64,000 bases of DNA from Mesorhabditis belari (Eukaryota; Nematoda; Chromadorea; Rhabditida; Rhabditidae), in contig CAUEEP010000760.1 of the NCBI GenBank assembly GCA_958450365.1, forward strand, positions 1,906,962 through 1,970,961, in the 5' to 3' direction. The notes beneath the pieces were generated by a model. It ran no database searches, had not been told where the DNA came from, and saw nothing but the letters and a program-made list of their open reading frames with translations. A program made the translations under genes and the position numbers. This document shows, in pieces, positions 17,821 through 29,100 of the stretch; the stretch's first letter is position 1, and the number at the start of each line of letters is the position of its first letter.

Positions 17821-17873
17821 GACCACGAAAATCCCGAGAATCCATCAAATCCAGTTCAGTCATTCATAACAAG

Positions 17874-18566
17874 ATGTGTTCTCTCCTTAAATCAATTATT
17901 CTTTTTGTCTTTGTCCATGTGGCCCGTTCAACATCTTGTGCATCTACCACAGTAGCTACTGGACGTGAGCAAGCTCTAACAGTTTCTCTATAAAAAACAT
18001 TTTAGCTTGTCCCACGGCAGTTGATGGATCCGCATGCGGTACAACGGCTATTTGTGCCACATTCGCCGATGGGTCTCTTCAATGCTGTCCTCTTGCTTCT
18101 GTTGTATCGAACACTTCAACTTCTACAACTACAACTCCAGCCTGTGTTGACAGAACAAATGCTGCAACGGGTGTCTCTGATTGTGCGGCTCGAGCTGCTA
18201 TTGGATATTGTACAAGGTTGGTGAGAAGCTTGATTAAGGATAGCTGGACTGAGAAAGTTCAACTTCCACTAATGAGCTACCGCTTTCAGACGCTACTATG
18301 TGACATTCATGAAGAAACAATGCCGCAAAACATGTGGATATTGCACATCATCGACATCCACAAATTCCAGTGAGTTATTTTCAGAGCTGGCCGTCAACTG
18401 TACTACAGTTTACAAGACAAAAACCAATTCAGGCTGTGTGAATCTTGTGAACCCATCAACTGGAGTCTCTGATTGTACTCGCCTCTCATATCTGTGTTCA
18501 AGCTCTGTCTACTACTCGGTGATGCGAGTCCAATGCCCAGTCACTTGTGGATTCTGTTCTGGATAA
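17874..18566 (+). CDS. Secreted two-ShKT-domain protein B
   Basis: Paralogue of gene A with the same plan: signal peptide (MCSLLKSIILFVFVHVARS), small Cys module, Ser/Thr linker, two six-cysteine ShKT domains. Exons 17874-17964, 18006-18216, 18290-18369, 18433-18566; 171 aa. The linker is two codons shorter than in A and D. The second ShKT begins CVNLVNPSTGVSDC and ends CPVTCGFCSG. Intron 3 (18370-18432) is 63 bp, a multiple of three and free of stop codons. Reading through it would insert 21 residues, including an extra cysteine, between the two ShKT domains. Gene B faces gene C tail to tail. Function unknown; extracellular location inferred from the signal peptide and cysteine pattern. Confidence 0.9.
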
Positions 18567-18606
18567 TCGCAGAAAAAATAATGCGAAACATGTACAAAAT
18601 AGGTCG

Positions 18607-18612
18607 AATAAA
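18607..18612 (+). terminator. Polyadenylation signal of ShKT gene B
   Basis: AATAAA 41 bases after the stop codon, conserved in mirror image at gene C (20710-20715). Confidence 0.6.
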
Positions 18613-18908
18613 ACTCTTGAATATCCGATTTTGAAATAGGCACACAACAGTCCCGTTCAATTACATGCTCAATTGCTTGATTGCTCAAATTAAATTTGGT
18701 TCTCTTACACACTCGAAATTCATAATTTCATGATAATTTCCAAAATAAATTTTTGTTTGGTTAACATGAACAAGCACCAAAAAATGTAGCATTTTTGGAT
18801 CGAAACTTTCGAGAGAGAAAGTTTGAGAATGAACTTTCGTTAAAATAAGAAGGAAATCAAAACTGATGCGCCTAAAATAGGATTGAAGATCTTTGATCCG
18901 TAAGAGTC

Positions 18909-19178
18909 TACCGTAAATACTGTAATAGTACCCTGCCCCCATAATGACGATGCGGAGTGTTGCGTAGTCTAGCTTTGAACGAGTTTTTCTCGACACTGGT
19001 TTATGCTACAATGCGCGCTTAGGTATCAAAAAATAGCCCTGAATTTCAGCTATTTTTTGATACCAAAGACGCACTTTTTGAAAGTACGGGCGCTTTGAAA
19101 AAAAATGAAATACTAAAAAACTTTTGCGACTACGCGACTGTACGAGGGAGGTGGGGTACTATTACAGTATTTACGGTA
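18909..19178. mobile_element. TACCGTA-ended MITE in the palindrome spacer, 270 bp
   Basis: The ends are near-perfect inverted repeats, TACCGTAAATACTGTAATAG at the left and its complement at the right, continuing into a C-rich/G-rich block. No coding content. It interrupts the left side of the palindrome spacer and has no counterpart on the right side. Confidence 0.85.
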
Positions 19179-19182
19179 TGTA

Positions 19183-19273
19183 ATTCACTCGATTTCAACA
19201 TAGAAGATACATATTTCGTGAGCTCTCTGTCAAAAAATGAAAAACTTTACTACTTTTTTACCATTTAACAGCG
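19183..19273 (+). repeat. Spacer segment matched inversely at 20129-20222
   Basis: GTAATTCACTCGATTTCAAC and the following about 70 bases reappear as reverse complement at 20129-20222 with about 10-15% differences. This shows that inverted homology continues into the spacer. Confidence 0.75.
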
Positions 19274-19736
19274 CGGTACAAGATTTCCAAAATCTCAATG
19301 CACTCAAATCAGTACTTGCGATTTATAATGCATAATTATAATGCAAATTTGCATATCTGCATGTAAACTGTATTTTGCAAGTTTACATATGTAAATTTAG
19401 TAAAAGATAGGCAAATTTCGTTTGCTTTTGCTTTTGCTTAGGCTTTTGCTTACGTGAAAAAAAGCGCAAGTATCCTCAAACTGTTTTCAACTATGCGATA
19501 AGATTTCTCATGATTCTGTTTACTTACAGCCATAATCGAAATCGTTTTAAAAGTCGTTTAAAAAGTCGAGAAATCGTTTAAAAAGTGTTTCAGCAAGTGT
19601 TTGTTGAGAAGTCAAAAAGGTTTAAATGCACATGAGTTGTCTATCAATAGGTTACGGAAACTTTTCCAAAGTTAACACACTTGCAAAGCCACTTTTGGCT
19701 TGGTTGCCGTTTCGGACGACAGTTATCTATGTTAGC

Positions 19737-19971
19737 TACACTACTGGACAATCAAATATCATATTTGAAAAACGATCGTCACTTTCGCACGTCTGTAACT
19801 TCCTTGTCTTTACCGTATTTCTAAATATTAATATGACCATTGTGTAGCCCTTGAAAAGAGCTTTCAGAAAATGTATAACACTAATAGTTTAAACTCAAAG
19901 ACAAGGGAGTTGCAGACGCGCGAAAGTGACGATCGTTTTTCAAATATCATATTTCATTGTCCAGTACTGTA
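19737..19971. mobile_element. Tc1-like MITE, copy 1, at the palindrome centre
   Basis: About 231 bp between TA dinucleotides, with inverted ends CACTACTGGACAAT and ATTGTCCAGTACTG. The arms are long and nearly symmetrical and carry the GACGATCG and AAGACAAGGGAGTT blocks. Related copies are at 43519-43756, 49118-49275 and 49865-50101. The TA target and CAGTACTGGACAA end fit a nonautonomous Tc1-type element (inference). Confidence 0.85.
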
Positions 19972-20073
19972 GCTGACAATGAGTAACCTATTGCAATTTC
20001 TCGTGTGCCTAAGCTGCAAGAACCGAGTGGAGGCTTCACAATTCATCCACTCAGTGTATGAAACCTCTCAAAC

Positions 20074-20310
20074 TTGCGTAATTAAACCAAGGCACCAACA
20101 CAACCAAGGCTCAAGAAATCTTGTATTTTGGTGCTAAATGGTAAAATAGTAGTAACGTTTTTTATTTTTTGACAGAGAACTCTCAAAACATGTATCTTTT
20201 ATGTTGAAATCGAGTGAATTACATAAATGTATCAAAGATCGTCAATCCGATTTTTTTAGTGGAGCTTAGGGAGTGGAGCTTGCGTAATTAAACCAAGGCA
20301 CCAACACAAT
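20074..20310. repeat. Direct repeat pair in the palindrome spacer
   Basis: TTGCGTAATTAAACCAAGGC and the next dozen bases occur at 20074-20104 and again at 20279-20309. A shorter match begins at 49798. This lies only on the right side of the palindrome spacer. Confidence 0.7.
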
Positions 20311-20709
20311 GGAAAATGCGTCGATTTTTGTAACTCAAATGATCGATCAGGATTAGATGCTGATTTAGACGAATGATGGAACAAAACAAAAAGAAGCATT
20401 GCCAAAGTAAGCTTATCATTTAATCTTTCAAAGACAGGTTTAGGTTGCATTTTTCATTTGCATTTCACATTTGCATTTCTCATTTGCATTTTTCTGGAAT
20501 TTGTTTCAAATTTAGCAAGTAATGTTTCGTCTAAACACATTTTTTCGTACGTTAATTCTTTGTTTTTCGTCAAATAATGTGGAAAAGATCATGAAATTAT
20601 GAATTCCGAGTGTATAAGAGAACCAAATTTAATTTGAGCAATCAAGCAATTGAGCATGTAATTGAACGGGACTGTTGTGTGCCTATTTCAAAATCGGATA
20701 TTCAAGAGT

Positions 20710-20715
20710 TTTATT
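20710..20715 (-). terminator. Polyadenylation signal of ShKT gene C
   Basis: AATAAA on the minus strand 41 bases after the stop, in the mirrored position of the gene B signal. Confidence 0.6.
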
Positions 20716-20755
20716 CGACCTATTTTGTACATGTTTCGCATTCTTTTTTCTGCGA

Positions 20756-21451
20756 TTATCCAGAACAGAATCCACAAGTGACTGGGCATTGGACTCGCAT
20801 CACCGAGTAGTAGACAGAGCTTGAACACAGATATGAGAGGCGAGTACAATCAGAGACTCCAGTTGATGGGTTCACAAGATTCACACAGCCTGAATTGGTT
20901 TTTGTCTTGTAAACTGTAGTACAGTTGACGGCCAGCTCTGAAAATAACTCACTGGAATTTGTGGATGTCGATGAAGAAGTGCAATATCCACATGTTTTGC
21001 GGCATTGTTTCTTCATGAATGTCACATAATAGCGTCTGAAAGCGACAGCTCATTAGTGGAAGTTGAACTTTCTCAGTCCAGCTATCTTTAATCAAGCTTC
21101 TCACCAACCTTGTACAATATCCAATAGCAGCTCGAGCCGCACAATCAGAGACACCCGTCGCAGCATTTGTTCTGTCAACACAGGCTGGAGTTGTAGTTGT
21201 AGAAGTTGAAGTGTTCGATACAACAGAAGCAAGAGGACAGCATTGAAGAGACCCATCGGCGAATGTGGCACAAATAGCCGTTGTACCGCATGCGGATCCA
21301 TCAACTGCCGTGGGACAAGCTAAAATGTTTTTTATAGAGAAACTGTTAGAGCTTGCTCACGTCCAGTAGCTACTGTGGTAGATGCACAAGATGTTGAACG
21401 GGCCACATGGACAAAGACAAAAAGAAGAATTGATTTAAGGAGAGAACACAT
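20756..21451 (-). CDS. Secreted two-ShKT-domain protein C
   Basis: Mirror copy of gene B. Exons 21361-21451, 21109-21319, 20953-21035, 20756-20889; in phase, 172 aa. It has one more serine than B after the first ShKT domain (exon 3 is 83 bases, not 80). Signal peptide, Cys module with LQCCP, Thr/Ser linker and two six-cysteine ShKT domains are all intact. As in B, intron 3 (20890-20952) is 63 bp with no in-frame stop. Divergent with gene D. Function unknown. Confidence 0.9.
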
Positions 21452-21504
21452 CTTGTTATGAATGACTGAACTGGATTTGATGGATTCTCGGGATTTTCGT
21501 GGTC

Positions 21505-21512
21505 CTTATATA
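21505..21512 (-). promoter_or_regulatory. TATA box of ShKT gene C
   Basis: TATATAAG on the minus strand, 54 bases upstream of the ATG, as at gene B. Confidence 0.65.
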
Positions 21513-21876
21513 GCAACATTCTTCTCCAACAATCTTGTACGTGATTAACCGTGCCAAAACCTATGCAAACATTTCTAAAAGTGAAACCAATATTGAACCT
21601 TTTCTACTCATCTTCTGCAAATTAGACTCAAATGTTCTGTTTTCCCATTTGAAATTCATATTTGAGTAACCCATTTACATCTATTTTCTCCTTCTAAACA
21701 ACGAGCACACTTTCACGTTTGACACTGTTTAGACAGCTTCTAGAAAAACACTAAAACAAGACAAAGACGTTGTTTCTTCTTGCTGTGATCTGGCTCACGT
21801 TTTGCTTTTCATTGTCGTTTTATTTATTCAGATCTCGTGAAAGTTGAATCCTTTGTTGCAATTAGATTTTGGATGC

Positions 21877-21884
21877 TATAAAAG
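21877..21884 (+). promoter_or_regulatory. TATA box of ShKT gene D
   Basis: TATAAAAG 55 bases upstream of the ATG at 21939, as at gene A. Confidence 0.65.
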
Positions 21885-21938
21885 GGCCAAAAATTCTGGA
21901 TAGTTATCAACTCGGCTCAAGAATTCAAATCAATCAAA

Positions 21939-22635
21939 ATGTGTTCTCTCCTCAAATCAACTCTGCTCCTTGTCTTCATTCAAGTTGCCCGTTCAACATC
22001 TTGTGCATCTACCACAGTAGCTACTGGACGTGAGTTGTTTTCTTTCGACAAATTACCCAAACATTCTTTAGCTTGTCCCACGGCAGTTGATGGATCCGCA
22101 TGCGATACAACGTCTATTTGTGCCACATTCGCCGATGGATCTCTTCAATGCTGTCCTCTTGCTTCTGTTGTATCGAACACATCTTCTTCAACTTCAACAA
22201 CTACAACTCCAGCTTGTGTTGACTTAACGAATGCTGCGACGGGTGTCTCTGATTGTGCGGCTCGAGCTGCTATTGGATATTGTACAAGGTTGGTGAGAAG
22301 CTTGATTAAAGATAGCTGGAGTGAGAAAGTTCAACTTCGACTAATGAGCTGTCGCTTTCAGACGCTACTATGTGACATTCATGAAGAAACAATGCCGCAA
22401 AACATGTGGATATTGCACATCATCGACATCCACAAATTCCAGTGAGTTTACTCGAAACAATCAGTTACTTGTCCGTTACTAAGACAAAACTGAACTTTCA
22501 GCTTGTGTCGATTTGGTGAACCCATCAACTGGAGTCTCTGATTGTACTCGCCTCTCATATTTGTGTTCAAGCTCTGCCTATTACTCTGTGATGGTTGTTC
22601 AATGCCCTGTCACTTGTGGATTCTGTTCTGGATAA
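21939..22635 (+). CDS. Secreted two-ShKT-domain protein D
   Basis: Mirror copy of gene A, 173 aa. Exons 21939-22029, 22072-22288, 22362-22441, 22502-22635; phases agree throughout. Same architecture: signal peptide, Cys module (here PCPTAVDGSACDTTSIC, versus GTTAIC in A), Ser/Thr linker, ShKT 1 and ShKT 2 ending CPVTCGFCSG. Intron 3 is 60 bp and has an in-frame stop, so retention would truncate the protein, unlike B and C. The gene is convergent with the UNC-13-like gene (stop codons 472 bp apart). Function unknown; extracellular by prediction. Confidence 0.9.
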
Positions 22636-22676
22636 TCTGGCAGAAATTAAAGATCATTGTACAGAAATAGGAAAGA

Positions 22677-22682
22677 AATAAA
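22677..22682 (+). terminator. Polyadenylation signal of ShKT gene D
   Basis: AATAAA 42 bases after the stop codon, mirrored at gene A. Confidence 0.6.
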
Positions 22683-22787
22683 TGTTTTCTAGGAATTAGA
22701 TCTTTGAAAATGCACAAGACTCGGTTGTAAAATGTTGGCTTAAATACTAATAAATATAATTTATTCAACACCTCTAATCCTTTACAA

Positions 22788-23107
22788 TAAACATGTGTGT
22801 TCTCCTTTACAATTTATGTGTCATTGATGTTTCATTAAACTTTGCCATCAAAAGATTTGGTCAAATGGCTTTACTTGAGACACCACTGGGCAAAAGATCA
22901 GAACAAAACCGAGATCATGTAGAGAAATTCGTAAACATAAAATTTACTAGTGAAATATACATGTATTGGGTAAATACCTGAACAGAAAGCGGATAAGCGA
23001 TTAGATCGAGAAGAAGAAGAAAAAAGAGAACACAAAATGCCAAGCAGCAATGAAAAGGCAAAAAAAGAACATAGCGGAAATTGTCGAGAATGAGCTTTGG
23101 CAAAAAT
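22788..23107. other. 3' flank of the UNC-13-like gene
   Basis: Convergent intergenic space just outside the palindrome. It probably holds the 3' UTR of the minus-strand gene. Open frames of about 62 codons on both strands have no features. Confidence 0.45.
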
Positions 23108-26100
23108 TCAATAAGTAATTTGGACGTTCCTAAGGAAATCCTGTGCCTCTTTGTCCTCTTTTCGATTACCGAGAACCTCGAAAACGTCAGTGCCTGGAAA
23201 TGAGTTGTATAAAGGGATTTCTTTTGTTATAAAACTATTTCTTGAAGATAAAGCTTGCTATCTTGCTCTTGAAGACTTACAGTTGTTGACAGGATGAATC
23301 AAGACGAGATTGAACTGTCGCAACGTCGAGGCACCACCCGGTAAGAAGCCAGGAACCTAAATAGCCTCAATAAATCAGATTTCTCAATCTTAGCTCTTAA
23401 AAAAGCTTTTAAGCTCAATACTCACATCAGCCAATTCCAAATACGCCTCTCCAGCAAAGTCATTTGATCGCAAATAATCGTGGTCCATGACAGTGAAGTG
23501 AATCAAGGCACAGGCAGAGGCTTTTTGAGGGATGTGGCTGAAAACTCATTATTAATGTAAGGATTTGTTAAAGCTTACAATTCAAAAGTCTCATCGAAGA
23601 TCGGGTTGAGCGTCTTCGGAACGACTTTCGTTTTCAAAACGGGCTGAGAGGAGAAACGGGCTTTTGGCACAAGCTCAATGACGACAAATGGATCGGAGAG
23701 ACCGTTTGTGTCAAGAGGAATCACTTGTTTGGCACCGATCACTGGAAATTAATAAATTATTAGGCTATCCAGCGGGAAGAACAAGCTTTAGATTCCTTTC
23801 CATTTAGAGAAACAAATCAGCAAATTGAAAAAAACTATCTATTAGGTTGTCCAGAAAGTCTTTTCGCTCCTTTTCGTGTTTCCGCTTAAAATCAACAAAT
23901 ATGCCGATTGAAATACGGGTTGTTTCATTAGAAAAGCCAATATATTTCTGCAAAATAGCAAAAACGGGTTTGAAATGTCGGCTCTTGCGTAGTTTCCGGG
24001 TCTTTTGAAAGAATCCTGGGATTTGGAAAAATCCGGGTATTTTGAACGGATCGTCACGCTTTGAAGGCTTATAACTTTATCTAAAACTCATACTTTTGTT
24101 AACTCTTTTTATATTTGTACAGAGGACATTTCAGGCTTTCAAATGATACCAAATAGAGTTTGACTGGGTTTTTCAATCCCATGCAAACAAGGCTCCACGA
24201 CACCCGAGTGGATAGGCCTCATTTGCTCGGAGTGGGCTCTGATTTTCTTCAGTAGAATCAAATCAGCAATCAAATCTTTATATCATTGTACAGACGACAT
24301 TTCAGGCTTTCAAATGATACCAAATAGAGTTTGATTGGATTTTTCAATCCCATGCAAACAAGGCGACACGACACCCGAGTGGATAGGCCTCATTTGCTCG
24401 GAGTTGGCTCTGATTTTCTTGGGCTGGATTATCCAAACAAACTCTATTTAGCATCATTTGAAAGCCTGAAATGTCATCTATACAATGATATAAAGAGTTA
24501 ACAAAAGTATGAGCTTTAGAAAAAGTTATAGACCTTCAAAGCGTGACGATCCGTTCAAAAGATCCGGAAACTACGCAAGAGTCGACATTTCAAACCCGTT
24601 TTGCTATTTTTGGCCTTCAAAGTATGACGACCCGATCAAAATACCCGGATTTTTATGAAAAACAGGTTTTCACTCTCGAATTTGCTTGAAAATGAGCCTA
24701 AATTGATTTAAAAAGATGGGAATTGAACAATAAACGCTTCTTATTTAGAGTAAATTATAGGTTAATTGATGAATTTGTTATTGTTCAATAAGAAAAGGAA
24801 CGAAAAAACTTTCTCACAGCTTAATAGTACAAGTTTGTAAGCTTTGTCTCACCATCAAGCACAAGTGTTTGCGATTTTGCATTGTAGTAGGCACGTAAGT
24901 TGAGAATCCCGTATTTGCAATCGGTCACTTCGTTCTAAATTCCCATTTTATCTTTGTTCAAGGTTTTATCAAAGCAATGCCACTCAAAAATGAATCAAAG
25001 TACCGTCTTGATCTGGTCATAAATGTCATGCTGATCAGTGTTTGATAAGCTTGAATTCGTTTGGTGTTTACCTGTTGTTTCAGAAGTTCTTTGTAGTATT
25101 TTTCAATCAGTTGATCGGTGGGAGTTTGATTGAGGGAAAGGCATTTGACAAGATCCTAAAAGTTTTGAGATTTTTAAGTGCTCAGACTCCCAGAGAATCC
25201 TAGACTCCCAGAGAGAATCCTAGACTCCCAGAGAGAATCCTAGACTCCCAGAGAGAATCCTAGATTCCCAGAGAGAATCCTAGACTCCCAGAGAGAATCC
25301 TAGACTCCCAGAGAGAATCCTAGACTCCCAGAGAATCCTAGACTCCCAGAGAGAATCCTAGACTCCCAGAGAGAATCCTAGACTCCCAGAGAGAATCCTA
25401 GACTCCCAGAGAGAATCCTAGACTCCCAGAGAATCCTAGACTCCCAGAGAGAATCCTAGACTCCCAGAGAGAATCCTAGACTCCCAGAGAATCCTAGACT
25501 CCCAGAGAATCCTAGACTCCCAGAGAATCCTAGATTCTCTGGAACATGAATTGAAATTCGAAAATCTTTCTAGATTTCAGTTTATTAACCAACCACATGC
25601 CGCGGGGTTGTGTCAAGCTGTTCCATCGAAATCCCCTTTCCGCCAGCATGGAAGAAATCCACGAGAACTCCCCAAGCATCGAAAAGTCTTTGATAGAATT
25701 GAGGCTCCATCTAAAACAAAGATTAAAATCGAGAACGACAGCCTAATAAATGGCTTTCTGGACAGTCTAAGACAGTCTAATAAATGTCTAAATGGATTCA
25801 GCTTACAAAAATCACTCATTAAAGCCCTTACCCCAGAATTCTCATCAACACAATCCTTCAACAACTTCACAACCGAGACCGCTTGAATCGAGAGAACTCG
25901 CAAGAAGTTCTTGTGCAGCAATTGGCGATGCACAGCTGACAGTTCAATGTCCAACTGAAAAACTATGCTTATCAAAAATGTAGCTTTCAAAAAGGCTTTC
26001 AAAAAGGCTTTCATTACCATATCAGTCAACGGCTTCAACGAATCTTCAACGGCACAAGCGGCTGGAGACCAAGCCAAGTGAAAGACGTGTTTCTTCATTT

Positions 26101-29100
26101 GGGGCAGAAGTCTTCTGAAAGCTTGTAATATAAGTTTTAGGTCTCAGAATTAGAAAAGCTACTGATCAATCAATAGATTTACTTGATTAACATCTCGATC
26201 ATACGATCGATTTCTGAGCAGATCGCCTCATCGCACTCCTCCAAACGGCGCTCGATTAGCTGCCTCCACTTTGAGCCTCCCTAGAAGATCCAAGTTTAAC
26301 AATTTAATAGCTATATGACAATTAATAGACAACTGATATGACAATAAAGTTTAATGTGACAATATAGTTTAATATAACAATATAGCTAATATGAAAATAT
26401 AGCTATCGGTATTGTATCTACAGAAAAACTATAGACAAGACTCGAAATTTCAAAAGTTTACACAAGAAAATACCTTTTGATCTCGTTCATCTTTTGGTCC
26501 TAAATCTTCGAGCCTCAACTTTTCATGTACCATCAAAGCTCGTCTCACATGCTCACAATTGTTGATCGCCGAACAGAACTAAACCTTTTGATAAAGTAGA
26601 CGTTTCTCTTTTTACTCACAATGCTCAAAAGAGCCGATGGTAAGAAGACTTGAAGCTCTCCTTGGAAACCCTCAGCTTCCAGTTGTTGAATGGTCTGAAA
26701 TGGGACTGAAATGATCCTGAAAAGGCATGCTATTCGATGGATTAAATCGGATCAGAGCGGATTGGATCGGCTTTCGGATCAGATCAGAGCAGATCGGATC
26801 GGCTTTTGGATCGGATCGGCTTTCGGATCGGATCAGATCGGCTCGGCATTCGGATCGGATCGGATCGGCTTTCGCATCAGATCGACCTTCGGATCGGATC
26901 GGCTTTTGGATCGGATCGGCCTTTGGTTCGAGATTCAATCCGATCCGATCCGAAGATTTGGGATTTTGGATCCGATCCGATCCAAAAAGATGCGATTTCA
27001 TCCGAAATATTGTAACAATTAATCGCCTTTATGCGTATTGTAGCTTGTTATTCTTTTTAACCATTTAAAGCTATTCAGTTATCGATTTGAATAGCGTAAT
27101 TGTACTTCATTTACTTTTTTTCTGAGTGATGTTTGTTATGTTATTGATTTTGCGCTGAGTAATGACTAGAGTTTAGGTTTTTTCTATATTTTTAACGTTC
27201 TGAGTACAACCTGCGTGCTGAAAGTAGTTTTTAGCCCGTAGAAATGCTGTGAACTAACTTGCAAAGGCGTATTTCATTAGAGTCAAAAATCGGCTAAATG
27301 TTCCTTTGATTCTAATTAGCTCTTTGATCCGATCAGAAAAGTTGAGACTTTGAATCCAATCGGAGCGATCAGATCTAGCGGTCAGATCGGAGCGATCAGA
27401 TCTAGCGATCAGATCTAGCGGTCAGATCGGAGCGATCAGATCTAGCGATCAGATCTAGCGGTCAGATCGGAGCGATCAGATCTAGCGATCAGATCCAATC
27501 CAATCCGACCCGATTGGATCCGATCCAATCCGATCCGATCCGGCAAAAATTTGTTCGGATAACATGTCTAATAAGTTAGCAAAAAGTTGTTCTTCATAAT
27601 CTAATCAGCTTCTTCCTCTACAAGTTTTCTGGCTCACCTTGAAAGCATAGGTTTTAACGACTTCACACAACAGATCAACAAATCTCTCGGTGAGCTCGGC
27701 ACGCAGTTGCGCGTCAGTGATCTCACATCGTTCCCAACCGACTGTCATCTGGAATAGTTTGTGTTTAGCAAAAGTTTAAACGAAGATCTTTTCAGTAACA
27801 ATAGAAGATCTTTTCAGTAACAATAGAAGATCTTTTTAGCATCAACAAGCTTCAAAGTACCTGTTCAATAATGTGACAAATGTCGACATGACTACTCGAT
27901 TGTTTCATATCGTTGGCACCGGCAGTAATCTGAATTGTGAAATCAAAAATGGTATAAAGAATTTATATTTTGTGACGTTATCAACTTAAACTTTGATTTA
28001 GAAAGCAGATTTTAGAAAGCAGATCACTTACCGGCATATCAAGTTGACAGGCTAATGCTACTCTTGCCAAAGCTTTATCCCTGGCCACATCCAAGAACTT
28101 CTTGATCCCTCTATTGAAGATATCACTCCACTCGGGTTCATCTCTTACTCGACTAAAACGATTTCCTAAGCAAAAACATGCAAACTAACAAAACTAACAC
28201 TCTATTAGCCAAACGATGATTCCTCAGCTCTACAAAAGAAATGTGAATCCGTAGAAGATCGATGAGATCATCATCTGACGGAGGATCAGCTGCAGCTAGC
28301 CTCAGTTGACTCTTTAGATCCGTTTTCTTCTCGGACATCAACTCAGAAGTCAAGTATTCACATAACTAAAGTAATGAAATTATTGTATAGATTGTGTTAA
28401 TAGATAGATAGACATAGATTCAACTCACTAATGTATCAAAAGTGGAAAGAGTGATGTGAGCATAGTCGGCGCGAGCGATTTCTCGAATTGCCGCTGAGAA
28501 GTGAAGGAATTTTGAACAAGCCGAGTTCATTCGAGTGAGAATGCTAAACGAAAACTATTGTTCATTAACTGTTGTTCATTAACTATTGTTGATTAACTAT
28601 TGTTCATTAACTGTTGTTCATTAACTATTGTTCCTTAACTATTGTTCCTTACTGTTGTTGATTAACTATTGTTGATTAACTATTGTTGATTAACTATTGT
28701 TCATTAACTGTTGTTCATTAACTATTGTTCATTAACTGTTGTTCATTAACTATTGTTCAAGCTATTTGTTGAAAGTTCTATTAGTCTCTAATTTCTGATC
28801 ACCTCAACAACTCCTTGCAAGGATCATCATCTTGCGCTTGTTCGACTGAGTGCGCAAACCAAACGTCAGCCGATTTCTAAACAATTGTTAGTTATTGGCT
28901 GGGTTAGTTATTGACAATCTTGAGCAATTTTTACGTCACAAATTTAGCTTTCTTACCGCTAAAAGTGACTCAATGTGCGCAACGAATGGCCTCTTTGCTG
29001 TCAAGAACTTGGAGAAAAAAGTGCTCTCTCGAAGGCTTTTCATGCATCTAAAGTTCTTTTATTCTCTTGTTTCTGTAGTGAATTAATGAATGATTTATAG

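Larger units (their letters stand above)
17387..17873. promoter_or_regulatory. Bidirectional upstream region, genes A and B
   Basis: The two start codons face away from each other with 487 bases between them and a TATA box near each end. The mirrored region 21452-21938 has exactly the same length and very similar sequence. Coordinated expression of the pair is inferred, not shown. Confidence 0.6.
16528..18736 (+). repeat. Left arm of a large inverted repeat
   Basis: This 2.2-kb segment is the reverse complement of 20591-22787 at high identity over its whole length. It includes two genes, their shared upstream region, both 3' flanks and the introns. The outer edge lies near GTAAAGGATTAGAGGTG. 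The inner edge lies near CATAATTTCATGAT. The arms are not identical: there are substitutions and small indels in coding and noncoding parts. That argues for a real, slightly aged duplication. Confidence 0.92.
21452..21938. promoter_or_regulatory. Bidirectional upstream region, genes C and D
   Basis: 487 bases between divergent start codons, mirror of 17387-17873, with TATA boxes at 21505-21512 (minus) and 21877-21884 (plus). Confidence 0.6.
20591..22787 (-). repeat. Right arm of the large inverted repeat
   Basis: Reverse complement of 16528-18736. Carries genes C and D. Gene C is closest to B and gene D closest to A, as expected from one inverted duplication of a divergent gene pair. Confidence 0.92.

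Noticed and set aside
18512..20810. Antisense open frames at 18512-18712 and 20610-20810, similar to each other
   Set aside because: They are mirror copies because the arms are duplicated, and they overlap the 3' ends of genes B and C on the opposite strand. No start or splice context.
16528..22787. Palindrome as an assembly artefact
   Set aside because: The arms differ by substitutions, codon indels and unique insertions (MITEs) in the spacer, which a duplicated contig end would not show. Long reads should still confirm it.
25181..25537. Regular 20-bp array as a possible CRISPR
   Set aside because: Units are contiguous with no variable spacers; this is a eukaryotic intron satellite.
25551..25983. 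Plus-strand frames of 63-111 codons
   Set aside because: Antisense shadows of UNC-13-like exons 25594-25710 and 25832-25954, which join perfectly in phase on the minus strand.
26727..27068. Several 69-113-codon frames on both strands
   Set aside because: All arise from the GATCGG tandem array inside an intron.
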